Shown here piece after piece: positions 39,901 through 46,462 of a stretch of 64,000 nt of DNA (position 1 is the stretch's first letter; every line of letters begins with the position of its first letter). Under the pieces are notes generated by a model. That model was not told the DNA's origin. It ran no database searches and saw nothing but the letters and a program-made list of their open reading frames with translations. The translations under genes were made by a program, and so were the position numbers. Origin of the DNA: Podarcis raffonei (taxonomy: Eukaryota > Chordata > Lepidosauria > Squamata > Lacertidae); assembly GCF_027172205.1 (NCBI RefSeq), contig NC_070616.1:15118001-15182000 (forward strand), in the 5' to 3' direction.

Positions 39901-40987
39901 CCAACCTTTGCTTAAAAACCTCCTCCAATAAAGAACAGTTCACCATGTTCTGGGGTTGTCCGTTCTTCTGTCAAACAGTTTTTTATCATGCTTCCTAATA
40001 CTTAGACGGAATTTCATTTCTTGCCATTTGAATCCACTGAATCGGGTCCTATCATCTGGAGCAGTACGAATCAAGCTTACTAAGGCTTTCTAGATTGCCA
40101 TGCAAGCTGTTTTGCAAGCTTAAGTTTAGCTTCCAGACCTTTTTATCCATCTTCAACCAGGTGTTCATTCCTTTGATAGAGTACTGCAAGCCAAAGAACC
40201 AGGATTCCCGCAGGCCCAGCGCACGACACGCCTGGTCAAAGAGGTCCTTCCCCTTCCATTTCATCTACAAGGAAGAAAGACAGAACATCAGTGGAGAAAA
40301 CCAAGAGAAACTCAACAGCCTGGTTTTCAGAAAGGGATGACCCATTCCGCTGCTGGCCTAAGATGAGAGAACTCAAACAGTGCAAGCAAAGAAGAGGCGT
40401 ATCTTGTAGTGTGGGGTGCAGAATTCAGCTCTGTGGAAAGATCAATTTCCTAGCCCTTATTGTTGAAAGTGGGTGGCCAATGCCAGAAGCCCAGAAAGGG
40501 CAACCATATTGGTCAAAGGGCTGTAGCAACTCCCTTAGAAGAAAAGATTACAATATTTGGAGCTGCTTGGATGAAGAAAAAAGACAAGGGGGGGGGACTT
40601 GATAGATGTGTATAAGATTATACCCTCCAACCTAGCGGCCTTCACGTCCTCCTGCAGGAGTGAGTTCCATAGTTTACATTGTCTGAAGAAACCCTTTATT
40701 TTGCCTGTCCTGAATCTTCCAGCACTCAGCTTGTCCACAAGTTCTAGCATTATGGGAGAGGTGGAGAAAAAAAAATTCTCTATCCGCTTCCTCCACTCCA
40801 ATGCCTAATTTTATATGCAAACCCTAAAGTATCGATGAAAGCATTTCTGCACCTTAATTTTGGCCTTTTTTAAAAAAAGAAAAGAAAAGCCACTTACCTC
40901 GCAGCTAAACTCCATTTCGATTTCCATCGTTATAACTTTCACCTTAAACGTTTTTGGCTGCTTCCTCTTCAGCCCCGTGATGGACAT
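16587..40987 (-). CDS. merlin-like FERM protein (NF2 paralogue)
   Basis: Seventeen coding exons join in frame on the minus strand: 40987-40898, 40264-40139, 37312-37190, 35036-34953, 31673-31605, 30834-30752, 30337-30262, 28150-28013, 26015-25941, 23898-23785, 23292-23170, 22841-22624, 21957-21852, 21350-21223, 19785-19626, 17572-17390 and 16622-16587 (about 643 residues). An AG acceptor ten bases before the ATG implies a further upstream 5' UTR exon. The FERM domain starts [13 protein letters not shown] and has [21 protein letters not shown]-type, [14 protein letters not shown] and [10 protein letters not shown] motifs. A long charged helix follows ([18 protein letters not shown]). Exon sizes match my memory of human NF2 except one extra codon in exon 8 and one fewer in exon 15. 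Merlin links membrane and cortical actin and restrains Hippo/YAP growth signalling. A role here is inferred. The last two exons have no merlin counterpart I recognise. Confidence 0.88.
16785..17010. mobile_element. hAT-type MITE fragments (CCAGATGTTG family)
   Basis: CTCTGGATGTTGTTGAACTC and AACTCCCATCA recur, and the same words in reverse (GATGGGAGTTGTGGTTCAGC) close the stretch near 16975-17000. This is the common reptile palindromic MITE, here as two degraded pieces in the last NF2-like intron. Confidence 0.5.
17390..17572 (-). CDS. NF2-like exon 16, novel 61-residue C-terminal segment
   Basis: Acceptor TTGTTTTTCTAAG and donor GTAACTGAG frame 183 bp, open and phase 0 at both ends. It reads [20 protein letters not shown], then [20 protein letters not shown] and ends GTGIRKHIK. 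It is proline-rich and moderately acidic. I do not recognise it in human merlin or in ezrin, radixin or moesin. Composition and clean splice sites, together with position between exon 15 and the polyadenylation signals, favour a real exon of this gene. Confidence 0.55.
17745..18095. mobile_element. two tRNA-Ala-derived SINEs, opposite strands
   Basis: At 17770-17880 (plus) a body-tail piece reads CTCAAACCCTGGAAAG and TATGGCAGCTTCCTGTGTTC. At 17885-18095 (minus) a fuller copy reads, in reverse complement, TAGCTCACTGGTAGAGCATC, GCTTTGCATGCAGAAGATCC and CAGGTTTAATCCCC, close to tRNA-Ala(TGC). Its tail TTATACTCAGTATAAGGCAG follows. Both lie between NF2-like exons 15 and 16. Confidence 0.6.
18690..18815 (+). 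mobile_element. L2-type LINE 3' tail
   Basis: TTTTAATGCTGTGTTTTAAT, CTGCCCTGGGACCTTAGGG and GGGCAGGTAATAAATAATAA match the 3' tails at 21100-21200 and 52440-52500. No coding part remains. Confidence 0.5.
18913..19345. mobile_element. hAT-type MITE split by a hairpin SINE
   Basis: The outer ends ACAGGGGTATCCAAC (18916) and GTTGGACACCCCTG (19328) are inverted repeats with CAGGGG..CCCCTG termini, as in hAT-type MITEs. The inside repeats GATCGCGGGGTGATTGCG and AAAAAGCTCAACAACTTTGG. The copy is interrupted at 19104-19287 by a second element. Confidence 0.6.
19104..19287. repeat. hairpin retroposon with 12-bp target-site duplication
   Basis: Both flanks read AGTTGTTTTATA (19092-19103 and 19288-19299). 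Inside, a left arm with TTCCTTCCAGTAGCACCTTA and a right arm with TAAGGTGCTACTGGAAGGAA pair over about 70 bp around the centre GTGTGCATGCACAC (19211-19224). The arms are almost identical. The left 40 bp (AGATAGGTAGCCGTGTTGGT) are not mirrored. Confidence 0.75.
19980..20195. mobile_element. palindromic MITE
   Basis: ATCTCGGCTCCCAAACGCC at the left and GGAAGTCAAATGGACTTCCG at the right carry related inverted words. The centre (GCTTCTGATTGGCTGCAGGA against TGCAGCCAATCAGAAGC) is a perfect palindrome. It is non-coding and lies in NF2-like intron 14. Confidence 0.5.
20225..20545 (+). mobile_element. CR1-like LINE 3' end
   Basis: TGAATGTCAGAAGCTTCAGG, GGCAAACAAAGATGGAACTC, AAGTTCATGGAGGGGATATT and GAGTACCAGTTGCTGGGAAT appear in the family order. 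It is followed directly by an L2-type fragment. Confidence 0.6.
20590..21205 (+). mobile_element. L2-type LINE 3' fragment
   Basis: One open frame reads [36 protein letters not shown] and [18 protein letters not shown], then [18 protein letters not shown] and a stop at the end of L2 ORF2. The tail GCCACCCTGAGCCTGGC runs into an AT-rich ATTATT end near 21205. The 5' part, including the reverse transcriptase core, is missing. Confidence 0.75.
21430..21655 (+). mobile_element. MIR-like CORE-SINE
   Basis: CTAGGACCTGGGAGACCAGG and CAGGTCCCCACTCAGCCATG form the head. ACCTTGGTCCAGTCACAGTC and CTACCTCACAGGGTTGTGG form the core. The tail AGATATAAATGCAATAAATA follows. Confidence 0.7.
22995..23150. mobile_element. 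MITE with TATGGCAACCCTA end, beside NF2-like exon 11
   Basis: It ends GAAATATGGCAACCCTAGG at about 23148 and contains AAAAAGCTCAACAACTT, matching the copy at 24875-25007. Its edge lies only about 20 bp from the donor site of exon 11 (23292-23170). Confidence 0.55.
23405..23720 (-). mobile_element. MIR-like SINE, degraded
   Basis: In the plus strand, TTTATATACCGTCTGTATGC, CCAACCACCCTGTGAGGTAG and CACGGTCAACCAATGAGCTT are reverse-complement remains of the MIR-like family. A short GA-rich tract lies within it. Confidence 0.45.
24430..24845 (-). mobile_element. CR1-like LINE 3' end, antisense, long
   Basis: The plus strand reads GGGCCCATCTACTCCAGCAT, CCAACAACTGGTATTCAGAA, CTCCTCCATGAATTTGTCTA and GGGAGCGAGTTCCATAGTTT. 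This is a fuller 3' region than most copies here. Confidence 0.6.
24875..25007. mobile_element. MITE with AGGGTTGCCATA ends
   Basis: ACTAGGGTTGCCATAC at the left is mirrored by ATATGGCAACCCTAACT at the right. It is 133 bp, non-coding, and a relative of the copy at 22995-23150. Confidence 0.65.
25150..25750. mobile_element. hAT-type MITE carrying a Sauria-type SINE
   Basis: Terminal words CCGTGGTTCCCAACGTGGGG (25157) and AAAGGTTGTGAACCACTGAA (25721) are imperfect inverted repeats of the hAT CAGTGGTTC type. The MITE is split at about 25347 by a SINE with partly matching flanks (TTAGGTAGGGCATG and CTAGGTAGAGCATG). Confidence 0.6.
25348..25700 (+). mobile_element. Sauria-type SINE, full length
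   Basis: GGGACGCGGGTGGCGCTGTG opens the tRNA-like head, with the B box at GGCAATTCGAATCCC. The body CTCCCGTTGCTCGGTCCCTG, AAGTAGATAAATAGGTACTG and GGAAGGTAAACGGCGTTTCC leads to the tail GGGGTCCCTTTACCTTTACC, which in Sauria SINEs matches the Bov-B LINE 3' end. It lies in NF2-like intron 9. Confidence 0.85.
26016..26042. repeat. (GA)n microsatellite at an NF2-like splice acceptor
   Basis: About 12 GA units on the plus strand read (CT)n TAG on the minus strand, immediately before exon 9 (26015-25941). The repeat is the entire pyrimidine tract of that acceptor. Confidence 0.85.
26186..26690. mobile_element. possible hAT-type MITE (CCAAAGTGGGG)
   Basis: AATTCCCAAAGTGGGGGGTA near 26190 resembles the start of hAT-type elements with GTTCCCAA ends. 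AT-rich non-coding sequence follows. I could not identify the other end with certainty. Confidence 0.3.
26695..26826. mobile_element. palindromic MITE (GGCAAACTTGGCCCTCCAG family)
   Basis: The left arm CCCTCCAGATGTTTTGGGAC and the right arm GTCCCAAAACATCTGGAGGG are perfect complements. They are separated by TGACCACTGGTCCTGTTAGG, and outer AGGCATAGGC and GCCTATGCCT complete the inverted repeat. It is 132 bp. Confidence 0.75.
28785..29035 (-). mobile_element. MIR-like SINE with (AAG)n end
   Basis: In reverse complement this reads AGCCAGCGTGGTGTAGTGGT, GAACCGGGTTCGCGTCTCCG, CTGGGTGACCTTGGGCCAGT and a tail ending in CTTCTTCTTCTT. The head is well preserved. Confidence 0.7.
29035..29400 (+). mobile_element. 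CR1-like LINE 3' end, well preserved
   Basis: A frame reads [20 protein letters not shown], the C-terminal end of a CR1-like ORF2. GATGGCTCTGCTCTGCCTCC, GAATACCAGTTGCCGGAAAC and GATGCTAGACTAGGTCAGCC follow, closing at CCCAGCAGGTCTTCTCC. Confidence 0.65.
29744..30075 (-). mobile_element. unclassified non-LTR retrotransposon 3' end
   Basis: The minus strand reads [20 protein letters not shown] and [14 protein letters not shown], then a stop and an AT-rich 3' UTR. It ends AATAAAGTTTATCTTATCTT without a poly(A) tail. The protein end looks like a LINE ORF2 C-terminus, but I cannot place it in a named clade. Confidence 0.45.
30925..30976. repeat. (TAA)n microsatellite
   Basis: About 17 TAA units. 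They create artificial long frames of poly-Ile and poly-Tyr on the two strands. It lies in NF2-like intron 5, about 90 bp from exon 6. Confidence 0.9.
31290..31480 (-). mobile_element. old L2-type LINE 3' region
   Basis: GTATAAAACAATAAAATTAT, TTTTGCGGGCGCTAGAAAGA and GGTGTCAATAGGCAAATAGT are related to 2270-2380, the 3' part of the L2-type copy there, in the same orientation. Confidence 0.45.
31860..32020 (+). mobile_element. CR1-like LINE 3' end, short
   Basis: GGCCACTGTGGGAAAAGGAT, GCTGGAATAGATGGGTCCCC and TTGATCCAGCAGGTTTCTTA are the closing words of the CR1-like family. Confidence 0.5.
32045..32560 (-). mobile_element. Ty3/gypsy (chromovirus) fossil, 3' fragment
   Basis: The minus strand matches the far C-terminal tail of the pol product of the element at the right edge of the window: [20 protein letters not shown] here against a near-identical run there. 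Upstream pol domains are absent, and no LTR was identified with certainty. It is a short broken relic of the same family, probably older or at least separately inserted, in NF2-like intron 4. Confidence 0.65.
32750..34690 (+). mobile_element. LINE-1 ORF2 fragments with internal deletion, SINE inserted
   Basis: [20 protein letters not shown] near 32975 is the stretch after the L1 endonuclease. [40 protein letters not shown] and [20 protein letters not shown] further on are the C-terminal third. The reverse transcriptase catalytic core is missing, and stops and frameshifts interrupt the rest. The 3' UTR ends AAGAAAATAAATTTTAAAA near 34685. A Sauria-type SINE splits it at 33741-34096. Confidence 0.7.
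33741..34096 (+). mobile_element. Sauria-type SINE inside L1, perfect target-site duplication
   Basis: The head GGGACGCGGGTGGCGCTGTG and the B box GGCGGTTCGAATCCCCGCGG are intact, and the tail ends GGGGTACCTTTACC. Flanks TTATAACCCACCTA at 33727-33740 and 34097-34110 are identical, so this insertion is fairly young and later than the L1. Confidence 0.9.
35368..35600. mobile_element. hAT-type MITE (GGGTCAGCAAACTTTTTC family)
   Basis: CAGGGGTCAGCAAACTTTTT at the left and CCCGGGCCTTAGTTTGCCTA at the right are the known ends of a hAT-like MITE family with imperfect inverted repeats. Its right end is the target of the SINE that follows. Confidence 0.6.
35599..35960 (-). mobile_element. Sauria-type SINE, target-site duplication
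   Basis: Reading the minus strand gives the head GGGACGCGGGTGGCGCTGTG near 35959, the body and the tail GGGTACCTTTACCTTTACC at 35600. TTAGTTTGCCTA flanks it at 35587-35598 and 35966-35977. It lies in NF2-like intron 3. Confidence 0.9.
36030..36430 (+). mobile_element. CR1-like LINE 3' end
   Basis: AGCTGTAAGATTCAGGACAG, AAACTGTGGAACTCCCTCCC, GAGAAATTCATGGAGGAGGA and GATGCTGGACTAGATGGGCC are in family order, closing at GATCCAGCAGGCTCTTC. Confidence 0.65.
37435..39222 (-). mobile_element. L2-type LINE with long reverse transcriptase ORF
   Basis: One minus-strand frame is open for 486 codons (39192-37732). It begins in the linker before the reverse transcriptase. It carries [78 protein letters not shown] and [14 protein letters not shown] with the catalytic ADD. 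This order and wording fit the L2 clade. A TGA ends this frame at RF-stop, and the C-terminal part follows in the next stretch (37719-37432). The 5' end (endonuclease) and the normal 3' tail are missing. It lies sense-oriented in NF2-like intron 2. Confidence 0.88.
39284..39340. repeat. short MITE remnant
   Basis: GGGTGATGGGAGCTGTAGTT followed by CAGCTACATCTGGAGGG is one arm of the palindromic hAT-type MITE family seen at 26695. Confidence 0.4.
39503..39528. repeat. (GACA)n microsatellite
   Basis: Six tandem GACA units. They lie in NF2-like intron 2 and have no coding meaning. Confidence 0.85.
39717..40080. mobile_element. tRNA-Ala-like SINE head and antisense shared tail
   Basis: At 39717-39795 (plus) AACTCAACGGTAGAGCATCT and GTCCCAAGTTCACTTC form a tRNA-like head. 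From 39803 an antisense tail starts ATAGAATTGTAAAGTTGGAA and goes on to GTCCAACCCCCTGCAATGCA and to about 40075 through CR1-like 3' sequence. Confidence 0.5.
40560..40805 (-). mobile_element. CR1-like LINE ORF2 end, antisense
   Basis: The minus strand reads [19 protein letters not shown] and [17 protein letters not shown], the degraded C-terminus of CR1-like ORF2. It sits between NF2-like exons 1 and 2. Confidence 0.5.
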
Positions 40988-41107
40988 ATTTTTATGCCTG
41001 CAGGGAAAGCCACACAAAGGATGCCTGCAATCCAGTGCAAACAAGCAACTGCATGAAAAGAACAGATAAACAGCATCAACATCAGGGCAGCCCTAGCCTG
41101 GCTCTTG

Positions 41108-41585
41108 ACTCCCTAATAAGAGTGCACTGTAGTGGTTAGTGTGTTGGACTAGGGCCTGGCAGAGACCAGGGTTTGAATCCCCACTGGGTCATGAAGCACA
41201 TTTGGTGACCTTGGGCTAGTCACAGAATCATAGAACTGGAAGGGGCCTCAGGGTCATAGTCCAACCCCCTGCAATGCAGGATTCACAGCTAAAGACTCCC
41301 TGAAAAGATGGCCGTCTGACTTCTGCTTAAAGACCACCAATGAAGGAGAGACCACCACTATCTGAGGGAGTCCGTTTCATTGTCAAACAGCTCTTACAGT
41401 CACTGTCTCTCAGCATAACCTAATGCAGAGGGTTGTGTTGAGGATGAAACAAGATAGGGAAAATACTACATACGCCACCTTGAGCTCTTTGGATAAATAT
41501 ATCCAGAAACATATCATCCTTATTTCCGCCCCCCCCCCAAAAAATAATAAAAAATAAATGCAATAAATAAATAGGGTTTTTGAGG
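41108..41585 (+). mobile_element. MIR-like SINE interrupted by a second repeat
   Basis: The head CTGTAGTGGTTAGTGTGTTG and GTTTGAATCCCCACTGGGTC starts the SINE. It breaks after GCTAGTCAC at 41223. From there to about 41400 is an antisense CR1-like/SINE tail (GAACTGGAAGGGGCCTCAGG). CAGTCACTGTCTCTCAGCAT resumes the SINE at 41398. AGTCAC is repeated at both joints. Confidence 0.6.
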
Positions 41586-42543
41586 GGGGGGGGCTTCTCT
41601 CTCCTTTCTCCACACTGCATACTTTTATAAACTTTAATCATGTCCTCTCTAGAAGGCGACAGTGGATGAAAGGTGAGGAGAATGAAATTGGCACGGCAAA
41701 TCCGTGTACCTCAGGCAGCAAATTTCAGAGCAGCACTAAAGGGCAGCAGATAAGGCAAGAAATAATTGCCTATCCTATTCTTGCCCGCATAGGGGGTGAC
41801 ATTTAAATGTTCTGCCTCTCAGCATCAAAATGTCTCGGCCCGTGGGCCAAGGTAATGAGAGATGAACAGCAGATGCACTTCACAGAGAATTTGCCATAAG
41901 AGCAATGCTGCCTCCCTTTCAAGTGTAGGCAAAAGGTGAATCATGTCCCAATTTATAATTTGGAAGGGCTGCCAGGAGCCAGATTTTAAAACGACTTCAT
42001 GGGAGGGATCTGTCCCAGTGCCCTCAAGCTGACCAGCCCCTGGTGTGGTCGGTGGTGGCAACTGATTGATTTAAGGTTTGCCTTTCTATTCAAATGAAGA
42101 AGATAACCCTAGTCTGCTGAGACAGCTGAATAGCTCAATGAAGCAGAAAGCCATTTAGTTTCTCTATCTCTTCTTGCACCACACCTTGCCCCCAAGGGCC
42201 ATTTGCTTTGCCTTTCTATGAGCAGTCTCAGAAAACATATTTTTGTCAAAGCCTTTGCCAAAGGAGTTCAAGGCCTGAGGGAGACATGGCTGTTATCCCC
42301 ATCACCAGCTGCTTGTTGCCACTAAAGTTGGGCGAACCTGTCAGTTCCCCCATTTTCATTGTCCCAGTCTTAAGATCATTTCTCCGCATTTCCAAATCAC
42401 TTTGAGGGTTGCTTGTTTGTTTGTTGGGGGGGGGGGAGTCCTTGTGAAAATGCATTGTTACAATTGCCAACAAAAGCCAAGGTTAAAAACAAGTTTGAAA
42501 ATCAGAACATAAATAACATCGACCAAACTATGGACATGAATTA

Positions 42544-42874
42544 GGTAAAGGGACCCCTGACCATTAGGTCCAGTCGTGGCTGACTCTGGGGTTGCAGTGC
42601 TCATTTCGCTTTATTGTCCAAGGGAGTCAGCGTACAGCTTCCGGGTCATGTGGCCAGCATGACTAAGCCGCTTCTGGCGAACCAGAGCAGCACACGGAAA
42701 CGCCATTTACCTTCCCGCCGGAGCAGTACCTATTTATCTACTTGCACTTTGACGTGCTTTTGAACTGCTAGGTTGGCAGGAGCAGGGACCAAGCAGTGGG
42801 AGCTCACCCCATCGCGGGGATTCGAACCGCCGACCTTCTGATCAGCAAGTCCTAGGCTCTGTGGTTTAACCACA
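42544..42874 (-). mobile_element. Sauria-type SINE, 5' shortened
   Basis: The tail GGGGTCCCTTTACC is at the left and the tRNA-like head at the right stops at TGTGGTTAAACC, lacking about 20 bp of the usual start. ACATGAATTA flanks it at both sides, so the shortening happened at insertion. Confidence 0.85.
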
Positions 42875-43183
42875 TGTACATGAATTACAATGCATCAAAA
42901 CGTTTTGCTGTGTTCATCTGGGCCTTGTTGGCTATGCTCTTCTTCCACATTACTGGAGGCAAGTAATGTTCCTGTTGCTGGAAGCCACAGAAGGGAATGA
43001 TGCTCTTAGGGGGGGAAAGGCGCTCTAGCCAAAATATTGCTGCCCTGAAGGTTTTCTGTTATTTGGGGGTGGGGAGATGACACATTATTGCAGAGCTGTA
43101 AACAATCTATCTCCTTCAAGCATCCCTAGGGCACTGGGGACTTGACCTCCCGAAGGTAATTTAGGAACAGCTATCTCAGGATA

Positions 43184-43345
43184 GGGACGCGGGTGGCGCT
43201 GTGGGTTAAACCACAGAGCCTAGGACTTGCCGATCAGAAAGTCGGGGATTCAAATCCCCGCTCCCTTGGCCAATAAAGCGAGATGAGCGCTGCAACCCCA
43301 GAGTCGGCCGTGACTGGACCTAATGGTCAGGGGTCCCTTTACCTT
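43184..43345 (+). mobile_element. Sauria-type SINE with internal deletion
   Basis: GGGACGCGGGTGGCGCTGTG to GATTCAAATCCCCGC (head) joins directly to TCCCTTGGCCAATAAAGCGA (3' part), so about 190 bp of the body is missing. The flanks TATCTCAGGATA at 43172-43183 and 43346-43357 are identical. Confidence 0.9.
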
Positions 43346-43369
43346 TATCTCAGGATAAGGACAAACTCC

Positions 43370-43495
43370 TCAGCTCAGTTGGTACAGTGTGAGGCTCTTA
43401 ATCATTTTGCCCCACGTTGGGCCAAGATTCCTGCGTCGCAGGGGGTTGGACCAGATGACCCTCGTGGTCCCTTCCAACTCTGCAAGCAGTGGACA
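43370..43495 (+). mobile_element. tRNA-Lys-derived SINE
   Basis: CTCAGCTCAGTTGGTACAGT, GTGAGGCTCTTAATCATTT and CCCCACGTTGGGCC follow tRNA-Lys(CTT) closely, including the CTT anticodon. The tail GCAGGGGGTTGGACCAGATG and GGTCCCTTCCAACTCTGC follows. Confidence 0.65.
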
Positions 43496-45389
43496 ATGAT
43501 GTCTGGTACCCAGTGAGAGTTGGTAGGACCTAAGGCAGGGAGTCAAACAGGAGGTAGAGCCAAAACCAACGACAGACAAAGCCAACTAAACCTAGTTTTG
43601 TCCCCATCCTCCTCCCTGCTGAGTTCTACAGGGAAAATGCTGAGACTGGAGGAAGGTGACATGGAGGGCTATTGACGGCTACTAGCCATAATGGCTCGGC
43701 TCAGCCTTCACAGTAGTCCTGCCACCTCCTGGGCTGGGTGTAAGCAGGAAAGCAGGCAGGAGGTAGGCTGAGGGCAGACTGAGACTGGTAAGGAAGTGCC
43801 CCGTTCACTCTAATGGACCAGCCTTAGCTTGCAATGGAACAAGGATAGCCAATGTGGTGCCCTCCAGGTGTAGTGGCTGCCAGTTTCCATGGCTTTTCTG
43901 GCTGCAAGGGCTGATGGGAGTTGTAGTTTAAAGCAACTGGATGACACCAGGTTGGCAATAGAGATGCTGCAGCAGCAACACTACCAGTGCAAGCACACCC
44001 AATACCCAGAACACGGGGGAGGGGGGAGTATTAATGCAAAGAGAGAGAACATGCAACGTGTGATTTTTTTTATTTTATTTTTTGCATTAGCAGAATAGAT
44101 ATTGAAGATCTAAATGTTGCAAGGACCAACAGCAGTTGTAGTTCAAAGCATCTGGAGGTGCTTTTTAGTTTTATTTATTTTATAATAAATAAAATAAATA
44201 TATTTTATTGTTTTATTGTGATTTTGTAAGGCAGATTTTGGTTTTGCCACGCTTTCTTGTTGGAGTACCAGTTGCATTTCTATGGCATGTGGATTCTATT
44301 CCCAGGTTCTGTACACCACCCCAAAATCCTTCAATGAACAGCGGTTAATAAATATTTTAAATGAATTAATACAGTGACCAGCCTCTTTCACAGCTAGACT
44401 TCCCTCACTTATTTCCTTGTCTTCCTGCATTGCTGGTCACTGCCTGTATTCAACCCAGAGAAATCTAGCCCTCTGCCATCCTAGACATGCTCAGCTGCGG
44501 AGCTGGACCCATAGAAATCTATGAGGCTTACTTTAAAGTAGACGTGGACAGGATTAAACTGGAACCAAACACATTTTTTTAAATGCATAAATCACACGCT
44601 GAAAAATACATGATTACACCGACACACACACCCCCACACCCCTCTACACTTTTATTATGTTGCTTCTTAAATCTTTTTCTTTTCCTTTCCGCTTTGCTTT
44701 GATTCAATTACAAGGATTTGCAAACAATTTAGCGGTTTGAATGACTTCCCAGATCCAAACAGCCGCTTGCTTACCTCTCTCTCTTGTTATTCCTGGAGGC
44801 TGCAATTCCACAGCAGGAGAGTCAAATTGGATTCTGAATTTCTTCTCGGAATCAACGTTTTTTTTAAAAAAATAAAAAAGAAGCATTTGTTTGTTTGTTT
44901 ATTCTAAAGGTTGCATTTTGCACAGTCCACGTTCACATCACCACATTGCAAAAATCATAGCCAGGGGCTGATCTAGCAAGGGGCTTCCCTTCCCTTTGTC
45001 TCCTCCACGCTGGAGCATGTCAGCTCAGCTGCCGTGGAGAAAGCGAAGAATTTACTTTCCCAGGTGATGGCAAAAGACGTCGAGCCGTTTCCTGCCTGGG
45101 TGCCAGCGAGACTCCTCCTCCTCCCGCGCTGGGGATTTCTAAACAGCAGACACTGCAGGGAGAGAAAAACATAAACCTCTCACCATAACCCGCTGGGATC
45201 CAGTGCATTTGTGCGGTGGAGAAATCAATTTCACCATTAACCAAAACATCAGAAGACGATGCGTAAGCTTTCAAGTTCTGCAGAGTTCTTCCTCAGGTAA
45301 CATAAAGCAGGAGGTAGAAAGGGAGAACATTAATATTATTTTTACTCTACTCTCTTAGCACCCTGTGTAGGGTATTGCGTGATGAAGAT

Positions 45390-45830
45390 CTCTGCAGATC
45401 TCAAAAGCTTGCTATTTTTTGACGCTCTCTTTGGTACCACTGTGGTCCATGTGTTGCTAGCCTCAAGGCTGGATAACTGCAATGTGTTGTGTGTGGGGTG
45501 GTCCTTGGGCCTGGTTTGCCAGCCCAAGCTGCTGCAGAATGCTACTGAGCTGGGTTTAAGGTCCTAGTACTGTACAGTATTAATTTATAAAGCCATTAAC
45601 AAATTAGTTCCAAGGATCGCCTGAACCCTTACATCCCAGCCTGGTCACCAAGATATTCTGAAGGAGTGTCATGGGTCATTCCCTGAGTTGGCAAGGGTCA
45701 TTTGACAACAACTAGGAGTGGAGCCTTAATGTCATTAGCCCAGTCCTGTGGAACACTCTGCCACTAGAGATTCAGCTTGGACACTGGCTATCTTCCTTAG
45801 CCTGACCACACACCAGAAAATATGCATGAC
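45390..45830 (+). mobile_element. old L2-type LINE fragment
   Basis: A frame reads VVHVLLASRLDNCNVLCVGW and then PKLLQNATE, the decayed form of [20 protein letters not shown] at 48190-48250. Later pieces (GGTCACCAAGATATTCTGAA, GTGGAACACTCTGCC) continue the ORF2 end. Several frameshifts and stops. Confidence 0.55.
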
Positions 45831-46084
45831 TGAAATAAATGTGTACTGCATTTTGTCCATCCCATTCCTCTCATGGGAAATGTGGAAGGTCCTTGGGGCA
45901 GAGATCTGTCCTCTTCTACTGTGTGAAGTGTCGTGTGCATTGATAGTGCAAAAATAACAACAACAACAACAACAAAAGCAATCTTGTTGCACTTTGCACA
46001 GTAGTACTGTATCTGGTATTCTTTGGCTGTTTGGCACTTTGTGGGGTGCTATTATTCTGAAGGGTCTGAAACAGAATGGATCAG

Positions 46085-46225
46085 TATAAGGCAGCGGAAA
46101 GTCCTGGGTTCCATCTCTCAGTAGGGCTGGGAATGTCCTCAAATTTTGGAGGGCTGATTCCAGTTAGTGTGCACAGCACTGAGCTAGATGGTCTGACTCA
46201 GTGTAAGGCAACTTCTTTTGTCTTG
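46085..46225 (+). mobile_element. tRNA-Ala-derived SINE body and tail
   Basis: GAAAGTCCTGGGTTCCATCT is the end of the head. CTCAGTAGGGCTGGGAATGT, ACTGAGCTAGATGGTCTGAC and TCAGTGTAAGGCAACTTCTT form the body and tail. Confidence 0.55.
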
Positions 46226-46462
46226 TTTGTCCTCTTCTGATATCTTCCTGGCTCAGGAACGCTCATGTTGTGAAATGAATTTGTTAGGTTTTGAGGTGCC
46301 TCAAGACTCTTTGCTGTATTCACCACCTCACAGAGTTGTCGTGTGAAAGAGAGATGAATAAAGCCCTTGGAGGAAGCCAGTGATCAATATATAAAGAAAG
46401 TTCAGAGCACACTTAAACTATGGAACTCGCTCCCCCAGGAGGCAGTGGTGGCTATCAACCTA

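Noticed and set aside
43370-43440. tRNA-Lys-like and, at 58862 and 18020, tRNA-Ile- and tRNA-Ala-like sequences as tRNA genes
   Set aside because: Stems are imperfect and each is followed by a SINE body or tail, so they are SINE heads.
45020-45274. Minus-strand frame near a CpG-bearing block as NF2-like exon 1
   Set aside because: No good donor site was found and the protein has no likeness to the merlin N-terminus; kept only as a possible UTR region.
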